From NCBI RefSeq assembly GCF_000143415.4, contig NW_003314368.1:392792-456791 (forward strand): DNA of 64,000 nt. Reading direction: 5' to 3'. Origin of the DNA: Selaginella moellendorffii (lineage: Eukaryota > Streptophyta > Lycopodiopsida > Selaginellales > Selaginellaceae). The notes under the pieces are model-generated. The model was not told the origin of the DNA. It did no database searches and saw only the letters and a list, made by a program, of their open reading frames with translations. Below are positions 46,101-58,120 of this stretch, piece by piece. The position numbers and the translations under genes were made by a program. Numbering within the stretch: the first letter of the stretch is position 1; the number at the start of each line of letters is the position of its first letter.

Positions 46101-47774
46101 CAAGGTGGGCACAATTCCTGAGTCGGTTTGACTTTGTAATCAAGTACAGACTTGGAAAGCTTCAAGGCCTTCCTGATGCTCTTTCAAGGCGCTCCTATCT
46201 CAGTCTCAGGCCTGGTAATCCTACATTCAATCAACAAGATCAGTTTATCCTCGGTCCTGATCGGCTTCAAGTTATGGCAATTTCCCTGGCCCCTTAGGAC
46301 TCCTCCTTGATGGATGCGATTAGAAACGATCTTCAATCTGATGACCTTGCCAGTGACATTTTCCCCCATCTTCAGGCTGGACACCCAGTGACTCCTGACT
46401 ACCAGCGATTTGATGAGTTCAAGTCCTTAGATGGCTTGTTGTACCGTGGGGAGCAGCTTTACGTTCCTGAAGGTGATGTTCAAACGTTGGTCTTGATGGC
46501 ATGCCATGATAGCCCGATTGCTGGTCACTTCGGCATTGTGAAAACCTATGAGCTAGTTGCACGGGACTTTTGGTGGCCTCACATCAACGACTACATCAAA
46601 GCTGTTGTTACCTTCTGTGACACTTGCACCCGAAATAAGGTACCTCACCACCTTCCTTTAGGTTTGCTTTGTTCCCTCCCAGTCCCTTCAGGTCCTTGGG
46701 AATCCATCTCCATGGATTTCTTGAGTGATCTTCCGAGTTCTGGAGGCTTCAACAGCATTTTAGTTGTGGTGGATCGCTTCACAAAGATGGCACATTTCCT
46801 ACCATATACCAAGGAGTTTTCGGGCAAGGACATGGCAAAACTGGTATTCAGGGAAATTTCCTAACTTCATAGGATTCCTGTAGATGTGGTTTCGAATTGG
46901 GGACCTTAGTTCATCTCTCATTTCTGGCAACGGTTTTTGCAGCTGCTTGGAGTGAAGGCCAACCTCTCTTTGGCGTATCATCCTCAAACTGATGGACAGT
47001 TCGAGCGAACGATTTAGACGTTGGAACAATTCCTGAGGTGCTTCATCAACTATCATTAGGATCACTGGTTCGATATCGTTCCCCTTGCTGAGTTCTCCTA
47101 TAATAACTCTGTTCACTCCTCTCTTCAAGTTTCCCCCTTCTTTGCGAACTCTGGCCGAAATCCCCAATTCAATCTCTCACTTCCTTCTCCATCTGAGTCC
47201 TCTTGTTCAAATCCCCACTCTGAGGCATTTGTCTCTAACCTCCAGGAAATCCACAACTCCATCTCCTTCCACCTCCATCATGCTCAGGAATCTCACAAAA
47301 CATTTGCCAGTGTCCATCGTCAGGATTGTCTCCCTTACAATATCGGGGATAAAGTCTAGCTCCTCAGGCAAAATATCTCCACCACCAGGCCATGTCCCAA
47401 ACTCGATTTCAAACGCCTCAGTCCTTTCCCTATCACTGCCATCATTAATTTTGTCACTTATCACCTTGCACTTTCCTCTTCATCCACCAGTGCAGCTTGA
47501 GGATGGGTCTGAGTACGAGGTTCAGGACATCCTTGATTCCAAGATCTCACAGTCTAAACTCTACTATCTAGTCGACTGGAAGGGTTATGGACCTGAAGAA
47601 TGCACTTGGGAACCTACGGACAACCTGATTCATTCTCCTGACCTTGTTCAGGACTTCCACTGTCACTATCCTTCTCATCCCAGTCCTCATTCTTTTTCTC
47701 CATCTCCCGTCCCTCGCCGCCCATCTCATCCTCCTCTTCATTCTCATTCACGTCCTCATTCCACTCGTTCTTGA
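43144..47774 (+). pseudogene. gag-pol of chromovirus D (degenerate)
   Basis: Gag starts MESPNHPDFFADVLAKIQSK, has an early stop at 43237, and continues with FLNQMELIFALQHRRYPTL. A CCHC knuckle (CLYCADPNHKAVVC) follows near 43980. Protease is ALLDSSATSYFMD, with the usual Gly of DSGA replaced by Ser. RT has [12 protein letters not shown] and [10 protein letters not shown], an Asp-to-Asn change in the active site. RNase H (FIEADASDFAINAM), integrase (CHDSPIAGHFGIVKTYELV, CDTCTRN, SMDFLSDLPSS) and chromodomain (YYLVDWKGYGPEECTWEP) follow. At least eight stops or frameshifts are present. Confidence 0.85.
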
Positions 47775-47785
47775 GGAGGGGGTGC

Positions 47786-48146
47786 TGTCAGGAATCCCTC
47801 AATTCTTACCACATTCCTGACTCTCACCAGATTCCTGACTTGCAGACCATATTCCTGACTCTCAAGACACTTCCTTATTCCTGACTCTCTGATTTCCCGT
47901 ATGATCCTTGAGTCTCGAGCCACATTCTTGATGATGATGTGGCGTCTCCTCGACCTCAACTATATTTAGGTCATCCTCGATCCAAGAGTGGTAGAGCTTC
48001 ATCAACCTATAGTATATATAGGTTAGCTTTGTTCCATTTCTCCACAATCTGAATCAACGCCAGTTAAAGGCCTCTTCTTCGTTTCCACTAGCTTTTCTCT
48101 TTGTTTTCTACATTTTCCAGTCTTGATCTTGTTGGGGGTCTTGACA
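47786..48146 (+). repeat. 3' LTR of chromovirus D
   Basis: This 361-bp copy is about nine bases longer than the 5' LTR because of a small insertion (CTGATTTCC) and has scattered substitutions, so the element is not young. The self-priming word CCACAATCTGAATCAA is unchanged here. Confidence 0.88.
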
Positions 48147-48369
48147 ATCATGGCAGTAAGGAAAGAGTGCCCGTAAGGATTGGCCAACAAGTATCTTTCA
48201 ATACCCGAAGTCACATTTGCGACAGCAGTTGCTGTATTTAATATTCAGTGTCCACAAGGCATAAAGAAAGATCTATCTTCTCTTGATAAGGTTCGCGAAG
48301 CTCAAAAGATTGAGCCGTGGATTTGAAGGTTTCAAGATGGGTTTGAGAATCCTACATCACATGCTGATG

Positions 48370-49627
48370 ACTTGCCTTTCCGGCATTTACATTCTCAATA
48401 TCACCTTAAAGACGGCCTTCTTTATTTTGTGGGGATGGATGTTGATGATCATTTACTATTGGTGGTGCCTTCTGTCTTTATTCTGCAGTTTCTCCATGCC
48501 TACCATGATTCTCTTGTTCTAGGTAGGCATATGGGACATCGTCGTATGATTGAGAAGCTACACAGGTCTTTCTATTGGCCGGAGATGCGACGTGATATTA
48601 TCCAGTATGTGCATAACTGCATTTGGTGCCAAGTTCGTAATACTCCCCCTCGTGCCATAGGACAGTTAGAGTAGATTGTAGTTTCCCGTTCGTTTGAGTT
48701 GGTGGCATTTGATCTTATGGGACCTTTTCCACAATCGACTATTGGTAATGAGTATGTTATTATTGCTTTTGACTACTTGACTTGTTATGTGGAAGTTAGT
48801 GCTCTTGCTAACACCATTGCAATTGTTGTTGGATACTTCTTCCTCAATTGAGTGGTGTTCTAGCAATCTTGTCCATTCTTTCAGATAATGGTCCCGCATT
48901 TATGGCTGAGGCATTTCATGTTTTAACGTTTCAGTTGGGGATACACCACACTTTTACGAGTGCTTATCATCCACAATTAAATAGTCTAGTGAAACGGCTC
49001 GTTCAAACGTTCAAAAGGATGATCGCGAAATATGTGAACTTTCAACATTCGGATTGAGATGGTTATTTACCGTTTCTTCAATATGCATATGTCACATGGG
49101 TGCAAAGTTCTGTTAGTGCTTCACCATATAAACTCTTATATGGTCATGATCCAATATTACCAACAGAGCTAGGTTTACTTTCACGATTGCCACAAGGTAC
49201 TGATACTAGGTCATGTGATAAGTATTTGACGAGCATTCTTCCATTTGTCCAAGCAGAATCTACTGAACACTTAGGCCATTTACAAGTGGGACAATAACGG
49301 CGCTACAACTCCCATCATCATCCACCTGCAGAATACAAAATGGATTACTTGGTGTTAGTCCATTTTCCCCATCTTATGATATGTGGTTTATCTAAAGGGC
49401 TCCTTGCTCAATGGAAAAGACTATATCGAGTGTTGCGGCAAGTGGGACCACAAGTTTATGAAGTTTGGCATGATGTCCAGCAGACTGATCCTCCAGAGAT
49501 TGTGTATGTGCAACAGTTGAAACACTTCATACAAAGGGATCAAGAGCAGTTAATACCATCTACTGATCTACCAATGTCTCCTCCTAATGTTCTTTCAGAT
49601 CCTGGCCCATCTACAAGAGAACCCTGA
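48370..49627 (+). pseudogene. Integrase region of gypsy element E
   Basis: The zinc-binding region reads GRHMGHRRMIEKLHRSFYWP followed by CIWCQVRN, then the core start ELVAFDLMGPFPQSTIGNEY. Frameshifts follow. The final frame (about 49340-49627) resembles the GPY-like C-terminal part (VLRQVGPQVYEVWHDVQQTD). No chromodomain is visible after it. Confidence 0.7.
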
Positions 49628-49659
49628 TGGTCTTCCATTATTCCGAGAGGAGGGAATGA

Positions 49660-49822
49660 TGTGAGGGCCAAATGTATGGTTATAATGTTGTATATTAATA
49701 TTAGCATAGTGAGATTTTGGTAGTCGTCCGATTGGTTTCAATCCAGACCACTCACTCTTGTATATAAGCTAGGGTTTTTGGGCTAATTGATATGTATATT
49801 TTCTGTATTCCAAGCACTCACA
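49660..49822 (+). repeat. Putative 3' LTR of gypsy element E
   Basis: A purine tract GAGAGGAGGGAATGA ends at 49659. The following 163 bp start TGTGAGGGCC and end GCACTCACA, giving the terminal inverted repeat TGTGAG...CTCACA. A TATATAAGC box lies near 49763. The 5' partner was not found, so the call rests on position and ends. Confidence 0.55.
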
Positions 49823-51475
49823 TTATAAAATAACTTCATTTAACACTTATTTATTTATTTATTAATTAGCTAAACATATATTAAAGGTTTCCTAGTGAAA
49901 GTTAATTTTATTAATAGTATTAAGTTGATTTAGAAAATCACCACTATTTTATCCTATTTACATATTTAATTTGTGGAATTGAAGGACTTGCATGGAAATA
50001 TCAAGAATGAACATTTTCAAAGAGTTTATTAGACACTTTTAGTTTCTGAGCTAGTGCAATAATTATTTTAATTTATATTTTTTTTAAACAAAATTTTTTG
50101 GTTAAGCATCATTATTCATTTTCTGTTGATTATTGATGTTAAGAAATAGGTGGGTTATTAGTCAAATCAAGAGGCATCACCATATATTTAAAACAATTGT
50201 AAGAACTCATGAGCCTCCAAATTTTGAAAGAGAGCATAATTTATATGAACCATTAAAGAACACTTGAAAAATATAATAAAATTATATAGAATCTATATAT
50301 TAATTTGTAAAAATAAACATGTATATATAGCATTTTCAGTGTGAAAAAACTTTCCTAGAGATGAGTTGGAGAGAGCCACTCTTGAAACTGCCAATTCACA
50401 CATCATTCCCAGAGAGCATTGCCACAAATCCCCGAGCAAAGCTGATGCTGACTTGCCCATCTATGTAGACATCACTCTGAAAAACTTGTCAGTGAACCTC
50501 GTTAAGGGACTCTTTTAGAGAATTGGAGCTGCCTGTCCTCAACCAAGAAACCTTGTAGCTTGTTCCCTCGTGTTTGAAGATGCTGCATTTGATCGACCTG
50601 GTTCATGTCCCACACTCAATCCATGACATGATATGCATGTTGATCGGTCAGGCAAATTCCAACCTTTGGAAAAACTTCAATGTCGTAGAGCTAGTCAGGC
50701 ACTACACAGTCGCTACTTGCCGATGCTGTTTGGTCCTACTGCTACTGCTTGGTGCCGTTGCTTGGTGGTGCTGCCACTACCAGTTGTGCTGCCGCTGCTG
50801 AAGCTTGAGCCTCCCGCCTAAATCCCATTTGTGCTGTGCCCACCCTCGCCGCCTTCCATGCCCTGGTCGCTATCGTGGCTGCCGTAGTCGCGCTGTGACC
50901 TCTCCTGCCCTGCTGACGCTGGCTCAAAATATGGCTCAAGTAGCTCTAAAAACAACTAGTAGCTCTTACAATTCTTTGTAAGAATAATAACCTTTGGTGC
51001 TAGTGAGGGGAATAACGTTTTCATGTGCATATCAGTAAGGCACATTGTCCTTCTCAGACGTTCTGAATGCAATGAAAGTAATGAAACCACAAATTTTGCA
51101 GAGCTCTTCCTTGACATTCTTGCTTATCTCCGGTGTTTTCACTGCTATACCAAACCAGTTTTCTGTATCACGTAGAAACACGACCAGAGGTTTACAAGTC
51201 ACTGAAAGCTGCTCAACAAAGAGGAGTTACTAAGACGTGTAGAAAATTTACCTCTTGCAAAGCATTAATTCTGGTGCAATAGCTAGAATCATTAGCCAAC
51301 AATTCAATTTCTCCACCTTTTCCTGTTGTTGTTCTTTCCTTTTCAGAGTAATCTTCATCATCACAGCACAGGAGATTCTTCCATTATCATTGCTAATCTT
51401 CACAATCACTTGCATTTCTCATTCCTTTATTATAGTTTACATATGTCATGTTATATTCTATTCACATGAATTGAT
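49823..51475. other. AT-rich spacer with faint gene remnants
   Basis: Up to about 50340 the sequence is AT-rich and featureless. From 50380 to 50650, minus-strand words such as DVYIDGQVSISFARGFVAML suggest a decayed exon of unknown family, broken by stops. The strong GC rise at 50690-50900 gives only unsupported frames. No RNA gene seen. Confidence 0.4.
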
Positions 51476-54400
51476 TTAAATGAAATAAGATGGTGCCTTT
51501 GGTTTACGTTTCTGGTAGACGCCATTGACGATCTCCATGTCTTTCTCCTTAACTTCACCATATTGCTGGTTCCAGGCCTCCAGTTGAGTATTAACAAAGC
51601 GTGCCGTGCGGCAAACCTGCAACAACCAAACTCTCATGGTTAACTTTCCAGTCAACTCAAAAGTCAAACCTTGCACATTGACTTCTTAAAGTCATCCACA
51701 CACAATGGTCGAATTTCCACATCGTCATTTGCTTTCTCGTTGAGCTGCAAAGATTTTGGAAAGTTTGAGAGAGTAAGAGTCAAAGTTGTAACTACCTCAG
51801 CTTCCTTAGCCAGAAGCTCCCTCACTGGCACGTAAGCAGCTGCAGTACATAGGTTCTGTATACATGGCGATACAATTAGAGGTGTAATCGAGTAAAGATT
51901 TTACCTTTAAGTCACTTCCTGAGTATCCAGTTGTTAAACGGCCCAGCTCCTCCAAATCAAACTTCTTGTCCAGCTTCTCGCCTTCCAACAAAACCTTGAG
52001 GATTTCCACTCGGCTTGACCCCTTCGGGAGACTGATCAAGATCCTGAATCGACGGAGATTACAGATAGTTGCAACGGGGCAAGCTAAGATCAGTATTACC
52101 TTCTGGGGAGACGCCGAATGACAGCTTCGTCAAGATCAAATGGCCTATTCGTGGCTGCCAAAACCATAACTCTCTTGTCATCTTTGGTGCGAAGGCCATC
52201 CCACGCTGTCATAAACTCGTTCTTGACGCTGCGAGAGGTTACATCCTCATTTAGCTCGCCTCTTGCTCCTAAAATGCTGTCCACTTCATCCACAAAGATA
52301 ATCGTGGGTGCGAGCTTCTCTGCCAGTGTGAAGACTGCCTTGGCCAACTTTTCGGCCTCACCGTACCACTGTGATGATAGTCAAGATCAAACGCTAAAAT
52401 ATAAACACTTGTACCATTGAGCTGATTGTTGAGCTTGTGATGCCGATGAATGTCGTGTTTGCTTCCGAGGCAATAGCCTTTGCAATGTGTGTCTTTCCCG
52501 TTCCTGGAGGCCCAAACAAGAGCATTCCCCGGCAAGGCTGGAAGTTTTTGGAGTGTGAGAAGCTTTCGCATATGTGGTGAACTTGGATTACCTTGAGTAA
52601 ATTTCCTTTGCTAAATAGCTTTGGCCTTGTCAAAGGAAGGATCACAAGCTCTTGCAGTGTGGCTTTTACTTTTTTCAAGCCGCCAACATTTCTGAACGAC
52701 ACTCCAGTCTCGCCAGCAGCAATCACACACGGCAAAAGCATTTTTTCGTACTCGTCGTACGCTATCTGCATATGCCCTATTCAATGTTAGCTTAGAGAAT
52801 GAACATTGGCCCCTGCTTACATTTCTTAACATCTTAGTAGTTGTATTCTTTGATATCTCCAATTTGTCAACAGATAACTGGAGACTGATCATCAAATCAA
52901 AGTGAGATCATCAAAGAACTAAATTCAATACCTTTCTAAGGATAAGGAAGTTCCGGTTGAGCCTTTGGATGCTGAATCCAAAGCTTGGGAAATGTGGATG
53001 TTTAGAGTGTGCCCTACGATCCTCTCAGCCTCTGCAAAGTTTAAACACAACGTTACCCGGGTCGACTAAATTTAGCGTGCCCTTACCCTTATCAGTGAGA
53101 GAAACCTCATCTGGGATCTTGAGATCTTTAACGCCTTTGCATTCCCAGTTGAAAAGATCAAGCACCTCCTCAATCTTTTTAGTGTTTGTTTTAGATCTAT
53201 ACATGGCAGAGTCACTCTTAAGCTCATCTTGCCACTTTTGAAGCATATCCTTGTCCTGGAATTACAAACATAGATTGGAGGTAGCCATAGCTTGAAGCTA
53301 CAGTGGTTTGAGGATTGGGTTGAAGAGTTCTTACCTTTGGTGGAACAATCTTCACCTTGTTCTCGAATAAGCTGTAAATGTCTTCAAGGTAATAACCTGT
53401 GTGCCCCGGGCTTCGGGTGCACTTGTTCTGAACGTTAATCCTCGATGCAATGAGTACTATACCACCCGAGAGCATGTCTAGCTTATCCTGCAGTTTCTCA
53501 AGGAACTCTTTCCTCTGTGTTATTGCCACAGCTCTCCGAAACCAGTCTTCCGGATCAGGAAAGTACACCACCAGCCGTGTGCACCTCTCTAAAACCTTCA
53601 TAAGCGGGAGCATTACAAGATTTGCAAAACAAATCTAGAAACTTGTACCATTTGTAGATGATTGATGACGTTGCAGGAAGAATCACAGGACAATTGAAGC
53701 TCCTCAGCTGCTTGAAAACAAATCTATCAAAACTTGCAAACAAAAGGTTTTACGTACGTCTACAATAGGTAACACAGCTCGTAGATTCGAATTTTACAGC
53801 GACCATGCTGCTTCTCGAAAAGACCACCGAACCCAATTGTCCGTTTTTCAAATTATGTCTATCAGTCCAGTAAACCACGTAGTGAAGCGATGTAACCAAG
53901 TAGAAGTTTTACCTGTCAGGATCGTTGCTTCCCACGAACTTGACATAATCTCCACTCTGGATTAATTGGGGCTTGTCCTAGAGTCGAATATTCAACTGTA
54001 AGCAATCTCAGTTGGTTTATGAAATCACGCACCTTCGACTTTACAAACGCTTCATCGATTTCATCGTTTTCTTGCCCGTCATCATCATCAGCCTTGTTCT
54101 TCTATTTAAAGTTTCCAAGGTTATAGAAGTTCTAGCAGAAACGATGCAAACGATGCTTACTATCTTATAAGGCGACAACAGATTCCCGTGGAGAGAAAGA
54201 AACGAAGCATTGAGATCCTTGGCCACAGCCATGGCCAGAGTCTCTTGATAGATCTCCGACCCTGCAGAACAAAGGATTCATGAAAAGGGGTTTTCCTTGT
54301 CTAGAGATTCCTTGCCTGGTGGTCCATGCAAAACGATCCTTGAGCTGGTGGAGTCTAGGACTTTCATCCGTTTCATCAAATCAGGATGCTGCAAATGAGC

Positions 54401-54742
54401 AGTGGCGCAATGGACGACCATATCTCGAGTTTCTTGGCTGCCAGCAACCGTAAGTTCTAGCCAGAACAAAAGTATAGCTTACTCAAGGTAGTAAGGAAAG
54501 CTATCCAGTGACACTGTAAGATCAGTGCTTTTGACGAGCCTATCCTCCCATTCCTTTGGCGGTGGATTAGTGTTTTTGACCTCCAATTGCTTCGGTGGTG
54601 GATCAGTGTTCTTGGCCTCCAATTCCTTTGGTGGTGGATCAGTGTTCTCGACGGGCCTAGCCTCCAATTCCTTTGGTGGCTCATCGCTAGAGCCCTTGGC
54701 TTTGAGAACTTTAGATTTTCTTTCCCACAACCTGCTCAGCAT
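51476..54742 (-). CDS. AAA ATPase of the plant DAA1 / meiotic clade (ATAD1/spastin-related)
   Basis: ATG 54742 ([17 protein letters not shown]) to TAA 51476, with about 18 exons. The N-terminus has four degenerate copies of an 11-16 residue unit ([12 protein letters not shown]). Residues further on match the large plant AAA proteins: [11 protein letters not shown], a [12 protein letters not shown] segment, [19 protein letters not shown] and FSRNVGG-like [20 protein letters not shown]. The AAA module is complete: Walker [19 protein letters not shown], Walker [15 protein letters not shown], sensor [20 protein letters not shown], and the Vps4-type C-terminal helix ending SYFI. Relatives in Arabidopsis include DAA1 and many uncharacterised proteins, some with an N-terminal FHA domain that I do not see here. 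It probably remodels protein complexes; the substrate is unknown. Confidence 0.85.
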
Positions 54743-54829
54743 TTCGCCACCCTGAAACCTTAGGGCTCCAACTTAAAATATGTGAATGTAAAAGGGAACG
54801 AAAATGCAAAGCCCTAATAGTCCACGCAC
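54743..54829. promoter_or_regulatory. Short bidirectional promoter between the AAA ATPase and kinase genes
   Basis: Only 87 bp lie between ATG 54742 (minus) and the first in-frame ATG of the kinase on plus (54830). The segment contains CTTAGGGCTC and AGCCCTAATAG, both related to the telo-box AACCCTA. If the kinase starts at 55094 instead, the shared region is about 350 bp. Confidence 0.4.
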
Positions 54830-57686
54830 GTGGCGAGTTATTCGCTTGGCGATCCAACGGTGGCCACCAGCCCGCCCGTCAATTTGGAGATCTTCGAGCC
54901 TGGCAACACGACGACGCGAGGTCTTTGTTCTTCGGAGGACTACCCGGCGCGAAATTTCTCCTGCTTCTCCTTCGATCTTCTCTTCTCCGCGGATCTCTTG
55001 ATTCATGAGCCTCGCTGCCGCGAGATTGATGATTTCGGGAGCTGTGAGGCGCGGCGGCATCGAATTCCGTGTGATTCTTGTCCAGGGTTTTGGATGGAAG
55101 CTCCAGCTCCAGGCGTGTACAAGATCTGCGGCAAGCTCTGGAATGGTACGCTCTAGATTCTCGCTGCTTGCTACATTGGCCATGGCGATCGATCCGGCGC
55201 TCGAAATTTCCCAAAATCTGGCATAGATTTCGATGTTTTCATGCTTGGATTTCGTGTCGCGCAGTCGGCCCGAGGTACCGGCTCCACGAGCACATAGGAT
55301 CTGGATCTTATGGAGATGTTTGCCGTGCCACCGATTGCCAGGCTTCGCTCACTGTGGCTCTCAAGGTACGAGCTCTTGGAAAAATTATAGCTCGATGGTT
55401 TTCTTCCAGAGAGTTGGAGATGTTCTTTGCTGTCCTCTGTTGGCCAAGAGAGTTCTCCGCGAAGTGTGTATCATGCGACGTTTATCCCATCGATATGTCA
55501 TCACATGTAAGCCAGTTTTCCTTACTTTTTCTTTCCTTTTTGCTATAGTTCTCATTGTTCCCTTTTTAGTGACGGATGTTTTTATAAGTATGTCCATGGA
55601 AGTCTCTGGCGGAATCGATCTGTATATCGCGACCGAGTTTGCTGACGGGTTCGTCGAGTATTTCTCTTTTTCACAGTCTATCGTTTGACGCGTTTTGTCC
55701 GGGATTTGTTTACAGCGGTGACATGTATCATTTGCGAGAACCATTAACGCCACAACATGTAAAGTTTTTGATGTGGCAGTTGCTCACTGGCATGAGCTAT
55801 ATCCATTCATGCCGTGTTTGGCACAGGTACAGAAGCTCACTTTTAGCGAATGAAACTTGCGCTGATTCTATGGAGTCACAGGGACTTGAAGTCCGAGAAC
55901 ATACTTTTGATGGCCGATATGTCCGTTAAAATCTGTGACTTTGGCCTTTCACGGTCTGCCGAGGAGGTAAAACTAAGATAGTCACGGGCTAGAAATCTGA
56001 AATCACCTTCTTTTGCAGTCCGCAAATACAGATTTTCAGACTGGAATCACAAGCGGGAGAATTTTGAATGGTCGTAAGTCCCTGACCAGGCAATACACGA
56101 AGATGGTAATATCTTCTTCCGCTTGTGTGACCACGGCATTCTGAAACCGCAACAGGTTGTCACTCCCAGCTATCGAGCACCTGAAGTTATCATGTCCCGT
56201 GGCCAATACAGTTCTTCCATTGACATGTAAGTACTCGAGGCTGCAATTTACACACCCGTAGGCTGAAGAGAAATTTTTTTTTGCTTTTTATGCAGATGGT
56301 CACTTGGTTGTATTTTCTGGGTAAGTGTTAGCAGCAACGATATCACGATTTTAAATGCTTGTTTTGTGCAGGAATTGTTGATACGGTCCATCAATCCAAA
56401 TATGACGGGTCCTCCACTGCGGCCTTTGTTTGGTGTCCGGTAAACACTAGCTATTCAAGTGTTGATTCTCAAGAATGTGCAAACCAGGGAAGAACCAGTA
56501 ACACCAGGACAAGGAGTGAGCTACACCACTGATGGACACTCTCCTCTTCATGAGCAGGTTCTTACTCTTGTAATTGTTCTTTTTTCTGACGCGCGAAACT
56601 GCAGTTGGATGTTATCTTTAACGTTATTGGAACTCCTGGATGGAGCGACATCGAGAGCGTTCCGAGCGAGTCCTGGAGATCGTACTTGAAACATCTACCG
56701 GGAAGAGTAAGTAGTCTCTTCAAGTTGTAGTGATTTTCTATCTTTTTCTATGTGTTCGTCTTTTTTGTGTGAGGGGTCTTGGATTCTCACGGCATTCTGA
56801 CTCTTTCCATATTTTCAGGCAGGAAATCTGACTGAACAATTGTTAGGATACGTCGATCAAGAAGCTTTGGATCTTCTTTTCCGGATGCTTGCCTTCAATC
56901 CTGGTCGAAGGTGCACTGCCGAGGAAGCACTCTCACATATTTATGTAAGTAATCGTTTATATTTTGCCTTCTCATACAAGTATTCTATGTAGTTCAAGGG
57001 ACTAGAGAGGTCAAATGGACTTTTGCCGCCTGCATTCGAAGCCACTGCTCCAGGAGAATCCCTCTGGAACATCAAGGATCCTGCGGTAGCCCTGGATATT
57101 CTAGAGGTTCGTAACTCCACAATAGCATACGACTTTCATGTTTAATGTGTTGTAAACGCAGAGAGAGCTAGAGGCGTCTGTCTACGAAAAAGATGGTGGC
57201 CGACAGAAACTGGAAAGCCTTCTTCAGCAAGAAATAGTGCAGCAAAGGCAGCAAGAACTGTTTCGTCACTCGTTGGAGTATCTGAGGCAAAATGCGGTGC
57301 CACTCTCCTCCATTCTTCCTCCTCCACCGTCACAGCCCGACTTCCGAGGTCAAGGTTCTACGAGAAGCGTTCTACTATATGGCGACGAGATCTTAGGATC
57401 CATGCAGAAGAATCTTCCGCCAGTTCCGATGACTACACGGGTGACACGAAGTTCTGCCGCTGCCGCTGCCGCTGCTGCTGCTGCTGCTGCCATCAACGTT
57501 GAAAAATCTTCGCAAGCGAGGGCCATGCGAAGTAATAAAGCGCCGAGGGAGTTACGGACACATCAGGCAGTGGTGAACGAGGAACCCAACCAGACAGAGG
57601 GTCTTCCTCGACGATCGCCACGTCTGCGAGATCTACAAGCCGGTGATCTTCCCCACCGAAAGAGACTTTGTCTCAAAGCTGGCTGA
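54830..57686 (+). CDS. Unusual CMGC protein kinase, MAPK-like, without a TxY activation motif
   Basis: Exon 1 (54830-55145) joins exon 2 (55265-55365) in frame to give the start of the kinase domain, VGPRYRLHEHIGSGSYGDVC. The most upstream start is 54830; ATG 55094 (MEAPAPGVYKICGKLWN) is an alternative. Kinase motifs are present: VALK lysine, HRDLKSENILL catalytic loop, ICDFGLSRSAEE, SYRAPEV and DMWSLGCIFWELL. The MAPK-specific tail is also seen (VIGTPGWSDIESVPSESW, RMLAFNPGRRCTAEEALSH). The activation segment between DFG and APE is extended and has no TEY or TDY. The C-terminus (57250-57686) is Gln- and Arg-rich with an 11-residue or longer alanine run and a basic end (PHRKRLCLKAG), possibly nuclear. 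The kinase should be active; the upstream activator is not obvious. Confidence 0.8.
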
Positions 57687-58120
57687 CTAGCAACTGGATG
57701 ACACGATACAGTACTAGCAAACAGAGAGCCGACTCTGGATTCGAGCATCATCGTGTAGCAGAAGAACAGTGTTGAAGCCTGATAGAGCCGAGGAAATCCT
57801 CCCGGAAATGACAAATGGCTTCAAACAGGTACACTGCTGCTTCCCTGCTATTGTGATACTTGTCTGCTTCCTTCGTTTGTTTTCTTTCGCTTTGATACCA
57901 CATGGATTTCTGATACAGGAAGGAAACATGGCCGCCGCGAAAGGACAGACAACAGAAACAGTTTTCTTCTCGAGTGAAAGTTAAGAAGGCTGTTATGAAT
58001 GTGTACAAACGATCGATCGCTTCTGAGGTATATTGATTTTCATGGATTGCTCAAACAAACTTCGTGTTGTTTTCTGGAGATTTTTTTTTTCTCTTCTTCC
58101 TCGGCTATGGAAGAAAGAAG
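57687..58120. other. Convergent 3' intergenic region
   Basis: The kinase (plus) and aspartic protease (minus) end here. Between them lie possible 3'UTR introns of the kinase (GT at about 57828, AG at about 57919) but no further gene. Confidence 0.4.

Larger units (their letters stand above)
42692..48146 (+). mobile_element. Chromovirus D, nearly full-length Ty3/gypsy element with predicted self-priming
   Basis: LTRs are 42692-43043 (352 bp) and 47786-48146 (361 bp), starting TGTTAGGAATCCC / TGTCAGGAATCCC and ending GGGGGTCTTGACA. Flanking 5-mers ATCGT and ATCAT are a likely mutated target duplication. The order is gag, CCHC knuckle, protease, RT, RNase H, integrase, chromodomain, then the purine tract GAGGAGGGGG. 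Each LTR has a TATATATAGG box. The PBS region 43046-43061 is not tRNA-like but is the exact complement of 42939-42954, the predicted start of the transcript. In-frame stops and a changed RT active site show this copy is inactive. Confidence 0.9.
36970..49822 (+). mobile_element. Ty3/gypsy element E, split by three later insertions
   Basis: Its pol is scattered over three blocks: start of RT (36994-37373: VDRLMKEYSDLFKF, VKEMLEKGVIRKSQSPWACE), rest of RT plus RNase H (40776 to about 41900: MPFGLNNVPTTFQWMMDEVF, FIDDVLIHLEGTWEEH, and HPIAYISCTLQPVEVNYSTI), and integrase (48370-49627: LKDGLLYFVGMDVDDHLLLV, HRRMIEKLHRSFYWPEMRRD). RT keeps FIDD in place of YxDD. A 3' LTR follows at 49660. Insertions between the blocks are the solo LTR 37374-40775, an LTR fragment 41890-42457 and chromovirus D 42692-48146. 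Numerous stops show it is inactive. It is the oldest layer of this nest. Confidence 0.8.

Noticed and set aside
50574-50939. GC-rich frames with Cys/Leu and Ala runs
   Set aside because: Low complexity and mutually overlapping frames on both strands; no support for a gene.
54773-55214. Minus-strand frames opposite the kinase first exon
   Set aside because: The plus-strand exon splices in frame to the kinase domain, and the minus frames have no recognisable family.
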